64,000 nt of DNA from Vibrio sp. SNU_ST1. GTDB lineage: Bacteria; Pseudomonadota; Gammaproteobacteria; Enterobacterales; Vibrionaceae. Under the pieces are notes generated by a model. That model searched no databases. It saw nothing but the letters and a program-made list of their open reading frames with translations, and was not told the origin of the DNA. Positions 38,657 to 47,787 of this stretch are shown here, piece by piece (the first letter of the stretch is position 1; each line of letters begins with the position of its first letter). Made by a program: the position numbers and the translations under genes. The stretch spans positions 1,240,001 to 1,304,000 of the forward strand of contig NZ_CP130749.1 of the NCBI RefSeq assembly GCF_030563405.1. The letters are read 5' to 3'.

Positions 38657-39562
38657 TTAACTAACTGGCATTTGCTCAAAGCGACCTTTCACAAAATCAA
38701 TGAAGGTTCGAATTCGGCTTGGTTGATAGCGGTCTCGATGGTAGATCGCTGAAAAGTCCACTTTCGGCACCACCCACTCATCAAACACCTGCAACAGTTG
38801 CCCGTCATTGAGTTCTTGTAAACAATAGATGGTTGGAACGCGAATAATTCCGTTACCTGATTTCGCACCCTGTACTAACACTCGTCCATTCTTACATTGC
38901 AGTCTGCCCGTCACATGCACATCGAGTGTTTTCTTTGTGTCATCAAGCGCTTGAAAGCTCCACTTACGCACCGAGCCCGTTAAGCAATCATGATGGACAA
39001 GATCCTTAGGGTGATTTGGCTTTCCTTTGCGAGTGAAATACTCGGGGCTGGCGAGTGTTCCCATTTCAATATCCAATAGCTTTCTTGCGATAAAGCCCGC
39101 GTCTTCAAGGCTTCCCATACGAAACGCGATATCGAATGCATCTTCAATCAAGTCAACTCGGTTACTACTAAAATCAAGGCTAATACTGATGTCTGGGTAG
39201 AGCTGCATAAACTCATTCACTAGATCCGCGATGATCACCTCACCCAAATAACCGCCAACACAGTTTACTTTTATGTCGCCACGTACTTCTTCGACGTCAT
39301 CCACAGCAGCAATCAGAGCTTGGTCTATATTATCTAAGGCTTGTTCACATCTCGCGTACAGATCTTGCCCTGCGTGCGTCAATCTCAAAGTTCGAGTGGT
39401 GCGAATAAAAAGCGTCACACCCATCTGCTTTTCTAAGCTACTCACTTGGCGTGATACGTGGGAGCGCGACACGTCAAGCTCCTCCGCCGCTTTGGTGAAG
39501 TTACCTAAACGAGCGATAAGCACGAAGGAGCGAATATCAGACAGGTTAATTTGATTGAGCAT
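38657..39562 (-). CDS. LysR-family transcriptional regulator
   Basis: A 301-residue regulator with HTH LGNFTKAAEELDVSRSHVSRQ near the N-terminus and a LysR substrate domain. The start is ATG 39562, giving MLNQINLSDIRSF; a longer frame to 39640 is less likely. It diverges from the SDR gene at 39781, its probable target. The sequence is similar in type to the LysR at 34817. Confidence 0.87.
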   Translation of the reverse strand: MLNQINLSDIRSFVLIARLGNFTKAAEELDVSRSHVSRQVSSLEKQMGVTLFIRTTRTLRLTHAGQDLYARCEQALDNIDQALIAAVDDVEEVRGDIKVNCVGGYLGEVIIADLVNEFMQLYPDISISLDFSSNRVDLIEDAFDIAFRMGSLEDAGFIARKLLDIEMGTLASPEYFTRKGKPNHPKDLVHHDCLTGSVRKWSFQALDDTKKTLDVHVTGRLQCKNGRVLVQGAKSGNGIIRVPTIYCLQELNDGQLLQVFDEWVVPKVDFSAIYHRDRYQPSRIRTFIDFVKGRFEQMPVS

Positions 39563-39780
39563 GGTCGCCAGCTTACTTGTGAAATAAAAAAGTGATGAAG
39601 TTAATGGACTTATTGTTGCACCACAGCAACAGTGTTTCAAGTAAAGCGCTATATATCAACAATGATATTTTCCTTAATATACCTCCATCGCAACGAAGCA
39701 AGGCAACAAGCACTTGATTCGAATGCACTTAAACAATACGTCGTAGCCAACCGACGCAATAAAAGTACAGAGGAAATAAA

Positions 39781-40500
39781 ATGAAAAAACTAATCGTAAT
39801 TACAGGTGCAAGCTCTGGTATTGGTGAAGCAATCGCTCGTCGTCTAAGCGATGAAGGTCACCCTCTTCTACTTTTAGCTCGTCGTGTTGACCGCCTTGAA
39901 GCGCTTAACCTACCAAACTCTCTATCTGTGAAAGTAGACGTAACAGACAAAGCGTCTTTTGATGCAGCAATCGCACAGGGTGAAGAGAAATTTGGTCCTG
40001 TAGACGCACTAATTAACAACGCTGGCGCGATGCTTCTTGGTCAAATCGATACTCAAGACGCTCAAGAGTGGAAGACTATGTTCGATGTGAACGTAATTGG
40101 CCTTCTAAACGGCATGCAATCTGTACTTGCGCCGATGATGGAACGCAACACAGGTACTATCATCAACATCAGCTCTATCGCGGGTAAGAAAACATTCCCA
40201 AGCCACGCTGCTTACTGTGGTACTAAATTCGCGGTACACGCTATCTCTGAGAACGTTCGTGAAGAAGTAGCAGCTTCAAATGTTCGCGTTACCACTATCG
40301 CACCGGGTGCTGTAGAGACTGAGCTTCTGTCTCACACTACATCTCAAGAGATCAAAGACGGTTACGATTCTTGGAAAGAAGACATGGGCGGCGTATTGGC
40401 TGCTGACGATATTGCACGCGCGGTATCGTACGCTTACCAACAACCACAGAATGTATGTATCCGTGAGATTGCTCTAGCACCAACTAAGCAACAACCATAG
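39781..40500 (+). CDS. Short-chain dehydrogenase/reductase
   Basis: A 239-residue classical SDR. The cofactor site is GASSGIGEA (residues 8-16), then NNAG, with the catalytic Ser in ISSIAG and YCGTK (Tyr-x3-Lys). It resembles YdfG/3-hydroxy-acid dehydrogenases. The AGAGGAA ribosome site is good. It diverges from a LysR gene and ends in a strong terminator. Codons appear strongly biased, suggesting good expression. Confidence 0.89.
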   Translation: MKKLIVITGASSGIGEAIARRLSDEGHPLLLLARRVDRLEALNLPNSLSVKVDVTDKASFDAAIAQGEEKFGPVDALINNAGAMLLGQIDTQDAQEWKTMFDVNVIGLLNGMQSVLAPMMERNTGTIINISSIAGKKTFPSHAAYCGTKFAVHAISENVREEVAASNVRVTTIAPGAVETELLSHTTSQEIKDGYDSWKEDMGGVLAADDIARAVSYAYQQPQNVCIREIALAPTKQQP

Positions 40501-40540
40501 AAGCTAATCTATCACGCATATATTCATGAAAATTAAATAG

Positions 40541-40575
40541 AAAGCGCCACTACTGAGTAAGTAGTGGCGCTTTTG
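40541..40575 (+). terminator. Terminator after the SDR gene
   Basis: The 12-bp stem AAGCGCCACTAC/GTAGTGGCGCTT with a 7-base loop and TTTT. Confidence 0.88.
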
Positions 40576-40664
40576 TTTTCGTGGTAACGATGATTGCAAT
40601 CGCCACATCAATTTTTACTCATGCATGATTTGCTTGCGTTGTTTATGAGGTTGTTGATCAAAAG

Positions 40665-40701
40665 AAAAAGCGCCCAAGCTGGCTGGTGCTTGAGCGCTTT
40701 T
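40665..40701 (-). terminator. Terminator after ompW
   Basis: On the minus strand AAAAGCGCTCAAGC pairs with GCTTGGGCGCTTTT around an 8-base loop, followed by T residues, 20 bases after the ompW stop. Confidence 0.85.
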
Positions 40702-40720
40702 AACAAACTAAAGATGTTGA

Positions 40721-41368
40721 TTAGAAGTTGTAACCACCACCGATCATGAATACCCATGGATCAATATCAACGTCTGTTGAGTACTGTTTCCCACCAGCCT
40801 TGTACTTGGCTGTAGTATCAATATCTGCGTACCAGACGGATGCGTTTAAAAACCAGTCGTCGTTGATCATGTAATCCATACCAACATTCGCAGCCAGTCC
40901 CCACGAATCATCAAGGGACAAGTCACTTAAACCAGCATCTTTAGCCGCACCACTAAGCTCTTCGTCAAAGAATACGGTGTAGTTAATACCAGCACCTACG
41001 TAAGGGCGGAGCTTGCTGTTTGCTTCGCCGAAGTAGTACTGAACCATCAAGGTTGGTGGTAAATGTTTTGTCTCGGCGATATCACCTAAACCACCATGGT
41101 TTGTAGAAATTGTATGGGAGAACGGCGTCGCTGCAAGAATCTCGAGACTGATGTTGTCTGTAAACATGTAGCCAAATGTCAATCCAAGTTGGGTGTTTGA
41201 ATCCACACCAAATTTTGAACCCGATGTCTCCAAAACATCTCCACTGCTATCGTTAGGAGACACCATTGCGGCACCAGCACGGATGATGAAATCACCCTCT
41301 TTATGAGCAAAAGCACTAGTTGACATAAGAGCCGCAATAACCGCAATACCACATACTGTTTTTTTCAT
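40721..41368 (-). CDS. ompW: Outer membrane protein OmpW
   Basis: A 215-residue outer-membrane beta-barrel protein with a signal peptide cleaved after residue 21 (STSAFA/HKEGD). OmpW features include DFIIRAGAAMVSPNDSS, LGLTFGYMFTDNISLEI, HLPPTLMVQYYFG and RPYVGAGINYTVFF; the chain ends in Phe. It forms a narrow hydrophobic channel. A perfect FNR-type site lies about 95 bases upstream, in line with oxygen control of ompW in enterobacteria. Confidence 0.93.
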   Translation of the reverse strand: MKKTVCGIAVIAALMSTSAFAHKEGDFIIRAGAAMVSPNDSSGDVLETSGSKFGVDSNTQLGLTFGYMFTDNISLEILAATPFSHTISTNHGGLGDIAETKHLPPTLMVQYYFGEANSKLRPYVGAGINYTVFFDEELSGAAKDAGLSDLSLDDSWGLAANVGMDYMINDDWFLNASVWYADIDTTAKYKAGGKQYSTDVDIDPWVFMIGGGYNF

Positions 41369-41460
41369 TATAATTTCCTTTTGAGGGCTTAATCGTTATT
41401 GGTGAATGAGTAATCATTTCTTATTTTGCGTGCAAGGTAGCATATAATAACCCTACTTTA

Positions 41461-41474
41461 TTGATGGAAATCAA
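41461..41474. promoter_or_regulatory. FNR-type binding site upstream of ompW
   Basis: TTGATGGAAATCAA matches the FNR consensus TTGAT-N4-ATCAA at every fixed position. It is between ompW and glgC and could act on either. The rest of this 400-base gap (41369-41768) shows no gene. Confidence 0.75.
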
Positions 41475-41768
41475 TTTGTGAAAACTTGTGAGCACTTGTG
41501 TAAATTTACATCGACTCGATCACTTTATCGCTTCATTTTATTGACAGTTTTGTAATGCAACTTTCCCGTGCGTCATTTTGTTAATTTACCCCATTCATCT
41601 TGCCCGGATCTATTTGGATCAAAATAGAGCAAGCCAATACCTCGTACGCATCAACTTGGTGCAATCTCGCAGAATTCATTCTCATCTCGCTTAATATTCA
41701 ATGAGTTACATTTGGCTCAACGCTTGCAGGTCTATGTTCATAATCATAAATACATTGAGGTTCTGACC

Positions 41769-42989
41769 ATGCAAGACACTCTAACAATCGTTCTGGCCGG
41801 CGGTGTAGGCTCTCGGCTTTCTCCCCTTACCGATAACCGTGCAAAACCTGCGGTACCTTTTGGCGGTAAATATCGAATCATCGATTTCACGCTCGCGAAC
41901 TGCTTACACTCTGGGCTGCGCCAAATTTTGGTGCTGACTCAGTACAAATCTCACTCTTTACAAAAACATTTAAGAGATGGTTGGTCGGTGCTTAACCCCG
42001 AGCTCGGCGAATACATCACCAATGTCCCCCCACAAATGCGTACAGGTGATAGTTGGTATAGCGGTACTGCCGATGCGATTTATCAAAACTTGTATCTGCT
42101 TTCTCGTAGCGAAGCTAAGCATGTAGTGGTGTTATCAGGCGACCATATCTATCGCATGGATTACGCGCCAATGCTCAAGCAACATAAAAAGAACGAGGCC
42201 GATTTAACCGTAGCGTGCATGGAGGTTTCGATTGATGAAGCCAAAGAATTTGGTGTGATGGAGATAGATGAGTCTCTTCAAATCAATAACTTTACCGAAA
42301 AGCCACGTTACCCTGCATGTGTCCCCGGTAGGCCGACTCGAAGCATGGCTTCAATGGGTATTTACGTCTTTGATAAAGAGGTATTAACACAAGCGCTACT
42401 GGCGGATGCCGAAGATCCGAATTCAAGCCATGATTTCGGTAAAGACATTATTCCTAAATTGGTCGGCAACAACAGTGTTTACGCGTATAAGTTTGGCGAC
42501 GAAGAAGGCCGAGTGACCCAAGATGCGTACTGGAGAGATGTGGGTACTATCGACTCTTACTACCAGTCTAATATGGATCTGTTAAAGCCAGCCTCACCTA
42601 TCGATTTATACCAACCAGATTGGGCGATTCGCACCTACGAGCCGCAACTTCCGCCTGCGCGAACCATTGCTTCTGTAGAAGGAAACCAAGGAATATTCAT
42701 CAACTCGATGATAGCGAATGGCGTGGTGATTGAAGGAGGTTCGGCGCAAAACTCTATCTTCTTCCCTAAAGTGAAAGTCAGCAATGCCGCGATTGTGATT
42801 GATAGTATTCTGTTTGAAGATGTTGAGATTGGGAAAAATTGCCACATACAAAACTGCATCATAGATAAGAACGTCAAAGTGCCAGATGGCACCCAAATCG
42901 GTATTGATAACCTTGCCGACGCTAAACGCTTTCACATATCGACACAAGGCGTCATTGTGGTGCCCTCTTCTTACCAATTTGAAGAATAG
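41769..42989 (+). CDS. glgC: Glucose-1-phosphate adenylyltransferase
   Basis: A 406-residue enzyme making ADP-glucose for glycogen. The nucleotide site is LAGGVGSRLSPLTDNRAKPA (residues about 9-28); GDHIYRMDY and FTEKP are substrate-binding segments, and a left-handed beta-helix forms the C-terminus. The start is ATG 41769 with TTGAGG upstream; the frame is open to 41712 without a ribosome site. No other glg genes are adjacent. Many vibrios carry two glgC genes, and which this is cannot be told. Confidence 0.92.
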   Translation: MQDTLTIVLAGGVGSRLSPLTDNRAKPAVPFGGKYRIIDFTLANCLHSGLRQILVLTQYKSHSLQKHLRDGWSVLNPELGEYITNVPPQMRTGDSWYSGTADAIYQNLYLLSRSEAKHVVVLSGDHIYRMDYAPMLKQHKKNEADLTVACMEVSIDEAKEFGVMEIDESLQINNFTEKPRYPACVPGRPTRSMASMGIYVFDKEVLTQALLADAEDPNSSHDFGKDIIPKLVGNNSVYAYKFGDEEGRVTQDAYWRDVGTIDSYYQSNMDLLKPASPIDLYQPDWAIRTYEPQLPPARTIASVEGNQGIFINSMIANGVVIEGGSAQNSIFFPKVKVSNAAIVIDSILFEDVEIGKNCHIQNCIIDKNVKVPDGTQIGIDNLADAKRFHISTQGVIVVPSSYQFEE

Positions 42990-43431
42990 CTATCGCTAAA
43001 ACCAGATGGCGCTATAAGGGCAGCCAAGAGTTGCCTTATTCAATAGTCGCATTCACGGAGCTTTGCTTTTTTATATAAACCACACTTTTTATATCAACTG
43101 CCGTGATTTAAAAAGAAAGCATTATCGGCATCAAACTAGCAATGATTTATAAAACTTAAACTAGAATAAGTATTTGAGCTGACGTTTGGTTAAGGCGATA
43201 AAACCTAGGCTGGCAAGGTAGATTAGAGGAATGCTTCGCGAGTGAGGTATTTTTGAACATGTATTGAAAACACGAAACATAATATGCGATCAGTTCTTCG
43301 GACTTTCAAGGGAGTAAAGGGAGATTATTTGATAACACTGAAGTGAATCACACATGTGCTATTTCGCAGTTGGTTAAACTAACCGATGTTTGCTACGTTT
43401 AAATGACACAGTCATTGGAAAGGTATGATTT
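42990..43431 (+). other. Gap without recognisable genes
   Basis: This 440-base AT-rich stretch between glgC and hpf has no credible gene. TTTTTTATATAAAC and TTTTTATATCAAC form a loose direct repeat near 43070-43100. The hpf promoter is presumably here but could not be pinned down. Confidence 0.4.
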
Positions 43432-43788
43432 ATGAAAATAAATGTTCAAACACATCATGTATCAATTAACGACGAGTCACGCAAAGACATCGAAGGTAAA
43501 TTCGAGAAGATATCTAACCATTTCCCATCACTGATCAGCTGCGACATCATCATCACAAAAGAACATGGTCAACACCAGGTTGAAGTGTTCACCAACTACG
43601 AAGGTGTACGTGTAAACGCAAAAGCTACAGATGACGTTATGTATCCAGCTATCGCTTCAGCACTCAAGAAACTTGAAGCAGGCCTAAGTAACCGTAAGGG
43701 ACAATTGAAATCAGACTTACACGAGAAACCAACGAGCACGAAGCCAGAAATTGCTTCAGACATCATCCAAGAGATGAAACTGGTATAA
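43432..43788 (+). CDS. hpf: Ribosome hibernation/inhibition factor (HPF/RaiA family)
   Basis: A 118-residue protein of the S30AE family, which binds the 30S decoding centre in stationary phase or stress. Features are the N-terminal MKINVQTHHVSINDESRKDI, HQVEVFTNYEGVRVNAKATDD and ASALKKLEAGLSNRKGQLKSD. The C-terminal tail of about 25 residues makes it longer than E. coli HPF and closer to RaiA (YfiA), so the exact sub-type is unsure. It has its own terminator. Confidence 0.9.
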   Translation: MKINVQTHHVSINDESRKDIEGKFEKISNHFPSLISCDIIITKEHGQHQVEVFTNYEGVRVNAKATDDVMYPAIASALKKLEAGLSNRKGQLKSDLHEKPTSTKPEIASDIIQEMKLV

Positions 43789-43838
43789 CTCGACGAATAG
43801 TTAAAGCGCACTGACGAATAGAAGCGCACAAGAATTCC

Positions 43839-43866
43839 AAAGCCAGCATGCGTTGCTGGCTTTTTC
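43839..43866 (+). terminator. Terminator after hpf
   Basis: The stem AAAGCCAGC/GCTGGCTTT with a 7-base loop is followed by T residues. Confidence 0.83.
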
Positions 43867-43958
43867 GATCTATAGCTCGATCTATCAATCACTTTGATTG
43901 TTGCTATCGCGACTGTCTTCCCCTTTGCCTCCTACCTTAGAACCAAGTCCAACGCTAT

Positions 43959-43985
43959 AACGTTTTAACGTTTTAACGTTTTAAC
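43959..43985. repeat. Short tandem repeat (AACGTTTT x3)
   Basis: Three exact copies of an 8-mer, AACGTTTT, followed by AAC, about 85 bases before the small lipoprotein gene. Copy number may vary by slippage. Confidence 0.8.
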
Positions 43986-44071
43986 AAACTTTAACCACGA
44001 AAGGTCAACACGCCCTAGTAGTATTTGATACAGTTATAAACAAAAATTTAAACAAGAAAGGAATGTTTATT

Positions 44072-44227
44072 ATGAAAAAAATCGCATTAACTCTATTTCT
44101 CGCGACTCAACTTATGGCCTGTACAGAAGTGGGCAGTGAAGCTTGGTGTACTGATATGAAAGAGAAACCGAAAGGCGACTGGACTGCCAATGAAGCGGGA
44201 GACTTTGCTAAGCATTGTGTTTTCTAA
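44072..44227 (+). CDS. Small DUF3012-type lipoprotein
   Basis: A 51-residue lipoprotein: MKKIALTLFLATQLMAC is a signal peptide with lipobox LMAC and modified Cys17. The mature part contains EAWCTDMKEKPKGDWTANEA and ends KHCVF, the pattern I recall for DUF3012. Two more cysteines (26 and 49) could form a disulfide. AAGGA precedes the ATG. It is shorter than the usual annotation cut-off. The function is unknown. Confidence 0.85.
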   Translation: MKKIALTLFLATQLMACTEVGSEAWCTDMKEKPKGDWTANEAGDFAKHCVF

Positions 44228-44323
44228 ACACAGCTCAGCATTAATTAGCAACACTGAGTGTAGACGTTTAACGACGAACTGCTCACTCTAAGCGACACAA
44301 TCAATGGAATAGTGAGTTTTTAG

Positions 44324-45118
44324 ATGGAACACCAACTAGGCAATAACTGGAAGCACATCGAATGGGTATTAACCGACGTCGATGACACGCTCACTTGGCA
44401 AGGTTCACTCCCTCCTGAAACCTTGATTGCGTTACAAAAGCTAAGAGACAATGGAATCAAAGTGGTCGCGGTGACTGGCGCTTGTGCGGGTTGGTGTGAT
44501 CATATTGCACAACTATGGCCTGTCGATGCCGTGCTTGGAGAGAACGGCGCCTTCTTATTAGAGAAACAAGATGGCGCATTACAGCTTTCATCGGAAACAC
44601 CACTAGAGCAAGTGCGCCAGAGCCAAACCAAGCTAAAACAACAAGTTGAAGCGATCTTGGCGAGTTACCCAGATCTATCCCTAACTCTGGACCAATCTTA
44701 CCGCTTGTGTGAGGTCGCGATTGATATCGGCCAAAACCGTGAACCTGTTGACCCTGAAATAGTGCAAGTGGTACTTGAAAGAATACATGCTTTAGGCGCA
44801 CACGCGACGGCAAGTTCGATTCATATCAATGCTTGGTATGGCGAACACTCAAAGAAAAACGCAGTACATCGTTTTCTGGCTAATAAAGGCCTATCGCTTG
44901 AACAAATCCACAAGCAAGCGTGTTATGTCGGCGATTCAATGAATGATCAACAGATGTTCGAATCACTACCGCTCACCGTTGGCGTGGCTAACATTCAGCA
45001 TTATTGGGATAAACTAGATCATCATCCAAGCAAGGTGATGTCACAACCGGGTGGCTATGGGTTTGCAGAATTTGTGGATGCACTTCTGACGCTTAAAAGT
45101 GAGACAGCGAAAAGCTAA
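44324..45118 (+). CDS. HAD-superfamily (IIB/Cof-type) phosphatase
   Basis: A 264-residue hydrolase. Motif I is DVDDTLT (residues 18-24) with the nucleophile Asp, motif II lies at VTGACAG, and motif IV is GDSMNDQQMF. The cap is of type IIB, as in sugar phosphatases and mannosyl-3-phosphoglycerate phosphatases. The substrate is unknown. It converges on the Phn-type importer operon and could supply or use its phosphorylated solutes, but it is on the opposite strand and separated by a terminator. Confidence 0.85.
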   Translation: MEHQLGNNWKHIEWVLTDVDDTLTWQGSLPPETLIALQKLRDNGIKVVAVTGACAGWCDHIAQLWPVDAVLGENGAFLLEKQDGALQLSSETPLEQVRQSQTKLKQQVEAILASYPDLSLTLDQSYRLCEVAIDIGQNREPVDPEIVQVVLERIHALGAHATASSIHINAWYGEHSKKNAVHRFLANKGLSLEQIHKQACYVGDSMNDQQMFESLPLTVGVANIQHYWDKLDHHPSKVMSQPGGYGFAEFVDALLTLKSETAKS

Positions 45119-45160
45119 CCATCCTTGTCTAAACAAGCTTTCTGCCTATTCAAACAACAT

Positions 45161-45203
45161 AAAAAAACGACCGCTAGGTAGACCGAAGTACCTAGGGTCG
45201 TTT
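45161..45203 (-). terminator. Terminator of the phn-type operon
   Basis: On the minus strand AAACGACC and GGTCGTTT form the outer stem with inner AGGTA/TACCT, followed by seven T residues. It lies about 70 bases after the last permease gene. Confidence 0.8.
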
Positions 45204-45274
45204 GAGCTTCAAAATGCTAGATAAGCTCTTAACTTTGACACATCACACAAAACACGCTGCATTGCACCATATGT

Positions 45275-46078
45275 TTATATGAGTTTGTTACGAATATGGA
45301 TCACCACAGCTTCTGCAACGATAACCACTGCGAAGATACTCACTAATACCATCGAAACTTTTTGCCACTCAAAAAGGTTCTGAGCATCGTTTAGCACCAC
45401 GCCAATACCACCCGCGCCCACCAAACCCAGTACCGCAGATTCACGTACATTGATATCCCAACGGAACAGCACGATGGAATAGAACGCTGGCATCACTTGT
45501 GGCCAATAACCTTTAAGTAAAACGCTCATCCAAGAAGCGCCTGTCGCGCGTAAAGCTTCAATAGGCCCCATGTTCACTTCGGCAATTGCTTCCGCTAACA
45601 GCTTCCCTACAAAGCCGATACTACGAATAGCAATTGCCATAATGCCTGCGAGAACACCGGGGCCAAACAGTGCGATGAACAGCAATGCCCAAACCAATGA
45701 GTTCACAGAACGTGAAGACACGAGAAAGAATTGAGCAATCCAGTTCAAAGCTTTATTCGGAGTGATATTTGGCGCGTTCATCAGCGCCAAAGGGATAGCA
45801 AATACCAAGGTAAACAAGGTACCTAACGTCGCGATGTGCAGTGTCTCAATCATCGCTGCGTGAATCGACTCAGGATAGAAGGCGTAATCCATTGGCACCA
45901 TACGCTCGAACATATCAGCAAACTGCGCTGGTGCGTCGTATAGGAACTCAGGAATCACTTCAACGGTTTGCCAAGACCACACGATGGCGCACACAAGGCT
46001 AAGGTAAACGGCAAATCGAGCCACACGTTCGTTGGGTGTAAAGCGCTGCCACTCTCTATCGATAGATGCAGTTGTCAT
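45275..46078 (-). CDS. phnE: Phosphonate-type ABC importer permease, PhnE family
   Basis: A 267-residue membrane protein with about six helices and the ATPase-contact loop IGPIEALRATGASWMSVLLKG-like region (GPIEALRATGA). Late motif RWDINVRESAVLGLVGAGGIG is characteristic of PhnE. Its start overlaps the stop of the other permease by one base. Two PhnE proteins probably form a heterodimeric channel. Confidence 0.9.
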   Translation of the reverse strand: MTTASIDREWQRFTPNERVARFAVYLSLVCAIVWSWQTVEVIPEFLYDAPAQFADMFERMVPMDYAFYPESIHAAMIETLHIATLGTLFTLVFAIPLALMNAPNITPNKALNWIAQFFLVSSRSVNSLVWALLFIALFGPGVLAGIMAIAIRSIGFVGKLLAEAIAEVNMGPIEALRATGASWMSVLLKGYWPQVMPAFYSIVLFRWDINVRESAVLGLVGAGGIGVVLNDAQNLFEWQKVSMVLVSIFAVVIVAEAVVIHIRNKLI

Positions 46079-46902
46079 TAGAAGATTCTCCTAACAATAT
46101 TGGAAAGAAATTCACCCACAAGAATCAATGCGATAATGGTGATCAAAATAGCGGCAACGAAGTCGTAGTCAAAACGTTGGAATGCAGAGAAAAGAGTACC
46201 GCCAAGGCCGCCCGCCCCCACAATGCCAACCATGGTTGAATTACGTAGATTTGAATCCAACTGGTAGCTAGCAAAGCCAATGAAACGAGTAAATACCTGA
46301 GGCATCACCGCGTACAGAATGACGCTGACAAAGCTCGCCCCCGTTGCTTTAATCGCTTCAACTGGTTTAAAAGAGATCTCTTCAATGGCTTCAGCAAAAA
46401 GCTTGGCAATAAAACCAATCGATGCGAATACCAAAGTCAGGATCCCAGCAAGGGCACCGAAACCCACCGCTTTCACAAATAGAATGGCAATGATCACTGG
46501 GTGGAAAGAACGACACAGTGCGATGAAGCCACGAATAGGTGTCGATACAATCGAAGGCATCATGTTTCTTGCGGCAAGTAAGCCAAGAAACAATGAGATG
46601 ATGATGCCGAAGAAACTCGAAATGATCGCTATCTGTAAGCTCTCCGCTAAGCCACTTAGCAGTAGATTAGTACGCGAGAAATCTGGCGGGAACATTCTTG
46701 ATAGTAACCGCTCACTTTCACCAAAACCGATGACCAAACGATCAAAGGTCAGCCCTAGCGTCGAGAAACTGTAAAACAGGTAGCCAATGATTGCAGCGAT
46801 AATTGCACGGTTAGTCCATGAGGTTTTGAACGGATTTTCATGCTTCGCTTGCGATGCGCTTGATGGAATACTTGGCGACGAGCTTGGGTTTAATCCAGCC
46901 AT
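46078..46902 (-). CDS. phnE: Phosphonate-type ABC importer permease, PhnE family (first copy)
   Basis: A 274-residue permease with the same plan as its neighbour: KPVEAIKATGASFVSVILYA contact loop and LDSNLRNSTMVGIVGAGGLG signature. An N-terminal Ser/Pro-rich stretch precedes the first helix. It overlaps phnC by 13 bases and the second phnE by one, so all three are coupled. Confidence 0.9.
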   Translation of the reverse strand: MAGLNPSSSPSIPSSASQAKHENPFKTSWTNRAIIAAIIGYLFYSFSTLGLTFDRLVIGFGESERLLSRMFPPDFSRTNLLLSGLAESLQIAIISSFFGIIISLFLGLLAARNMMPSIVSTPIRGFIALCRSFHPVIIAILFVKAVGFGALAGILTLVFASIGFIAKLFAEAIEEISFKPVEAIKATGASFVSVILYAVMPQVFTRFIGFASYQLDSNLRNSTMVGIVGAGGLGGTLFSAFQRFDYDFVAAILITIIALILVGEFLSNIVRRIF

Positions 46903-47660
46903 GACTCACCCCCATAAATAATTTTTAGGTCTTCTTCTGAAATACCTTCAGGGCTGCCGTCATAATGCACTTTACCGTTACACATGCCGATGATGCGCTT
47001 GGCATAACGCTTGGCTAAGTTCACATCGTGGATATTCACCAACACTGGAATGTTTTTCTGTTCTGCGAATGTCTCCATCAACTCCATGATCTCAACCGCT
47101 GTTTTTGGGTCGAGTGATGACGTTGGTTCATCCGCCAATAAGATATATGGGTCTTGCATAACGGCGCGAGCGATACCAACACGTTGTCTTTGACCGCCCG
47201 ATAAACTGTCGGCACGTTGGTTGGCAAAGTCTTGTAGGCCCACAAATTCGAGCAATTCGAACGCTTTGGCTAAGTCTTGCGCAGAGTAGTTACGACGCCA
47301 TGCATTCCAAGCGGTCATATAGCCTAAACGGCCACTTAACACGTTCTCGATAACCGTTAAACGTTCCACGAGGTTATATTCTTGGAACACCATGCCGATG
47401 TGTCGACGCTGTTTACGCAGCGCTTGACCTTTCAATTGAGTCAGGTCTGCCCCATCAAAAATGATTTCACCTTGGCTTGGATCGTTGAGGCGGTTGATAC
47501 AGCGCAGAAGCGTACTTTTACCGGTACCAGATGGCCCAATGATCGCGATGATGCCTGGCTCATCGATATCAATATTAATGCCTTTAAGGATTGGCTTGCC
47601 TGCCACATATTCGTGAAAAAGGTTGTTTATCTTTATTCCTTCATAGCTTGCTACGGCCAT
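46890..47660 (-). CDS. phnC: Phosphonate-type ABC importer ATPase, PhnC family
   Basis: A 256-residue ATPase: Walker A GPSGTGKST, Q-loop MVFQEYNLVERLTV, signature LSGGQRQRVGIARA, Walker B ILLADEPTSSLD. The Q-loop and downstream NVLSGRLGYM are typical of PhnC. It follows phnD after a 127-base gap containing a strong stem-loop. Confidence 0.92.
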   Translation of the reverse strand: MAVASYEGIKINNLFHEYVAGKPILKGINIDIDEPGIIAIIGPSGTGKSTLLRCINRLNDPSQGEIIFDGADLTQLKGQALRKQRRHIGMVFQEYNLVERLTVIENVLSGRLGYMTAWNAWRRNYSAQDLAKAFELLEFVGLQDFANQRADSLSGGQRQRVGIARAVMQDPYILLADEPTSSLDPKTAVEIMELMETFAEQKNIPVLVNIHDVNLAKRYAKRIIGMCNGKVHYDGSPEGISEEDLKIIYGGESWLD

Positions 47661-47690
47661 ACTGCATTTCCTTGTGCGAATTTTAGAATG

Positions 47691-47719
47691 ATCTATGCCC
47701 TACCCGCGAGGGCATAGAT
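47691..47719 (-). repeat. Stem-loop between phnD and phnC
   Basis: Ten-base perfect arms ATCTATGCCC/GGGCATAGAT around 9 bases, with no T-run. It probably protects the phnD mRNA and lets the binding protein be made in excess. Confidence 0.6.
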
Positions 47720-47787
47720 TTTTAGTTAAGGTAAGTATTTAAAGAACTAAGTCTTTCTAAAACTTAGCCTTCCAACAGAGCTAAGAG

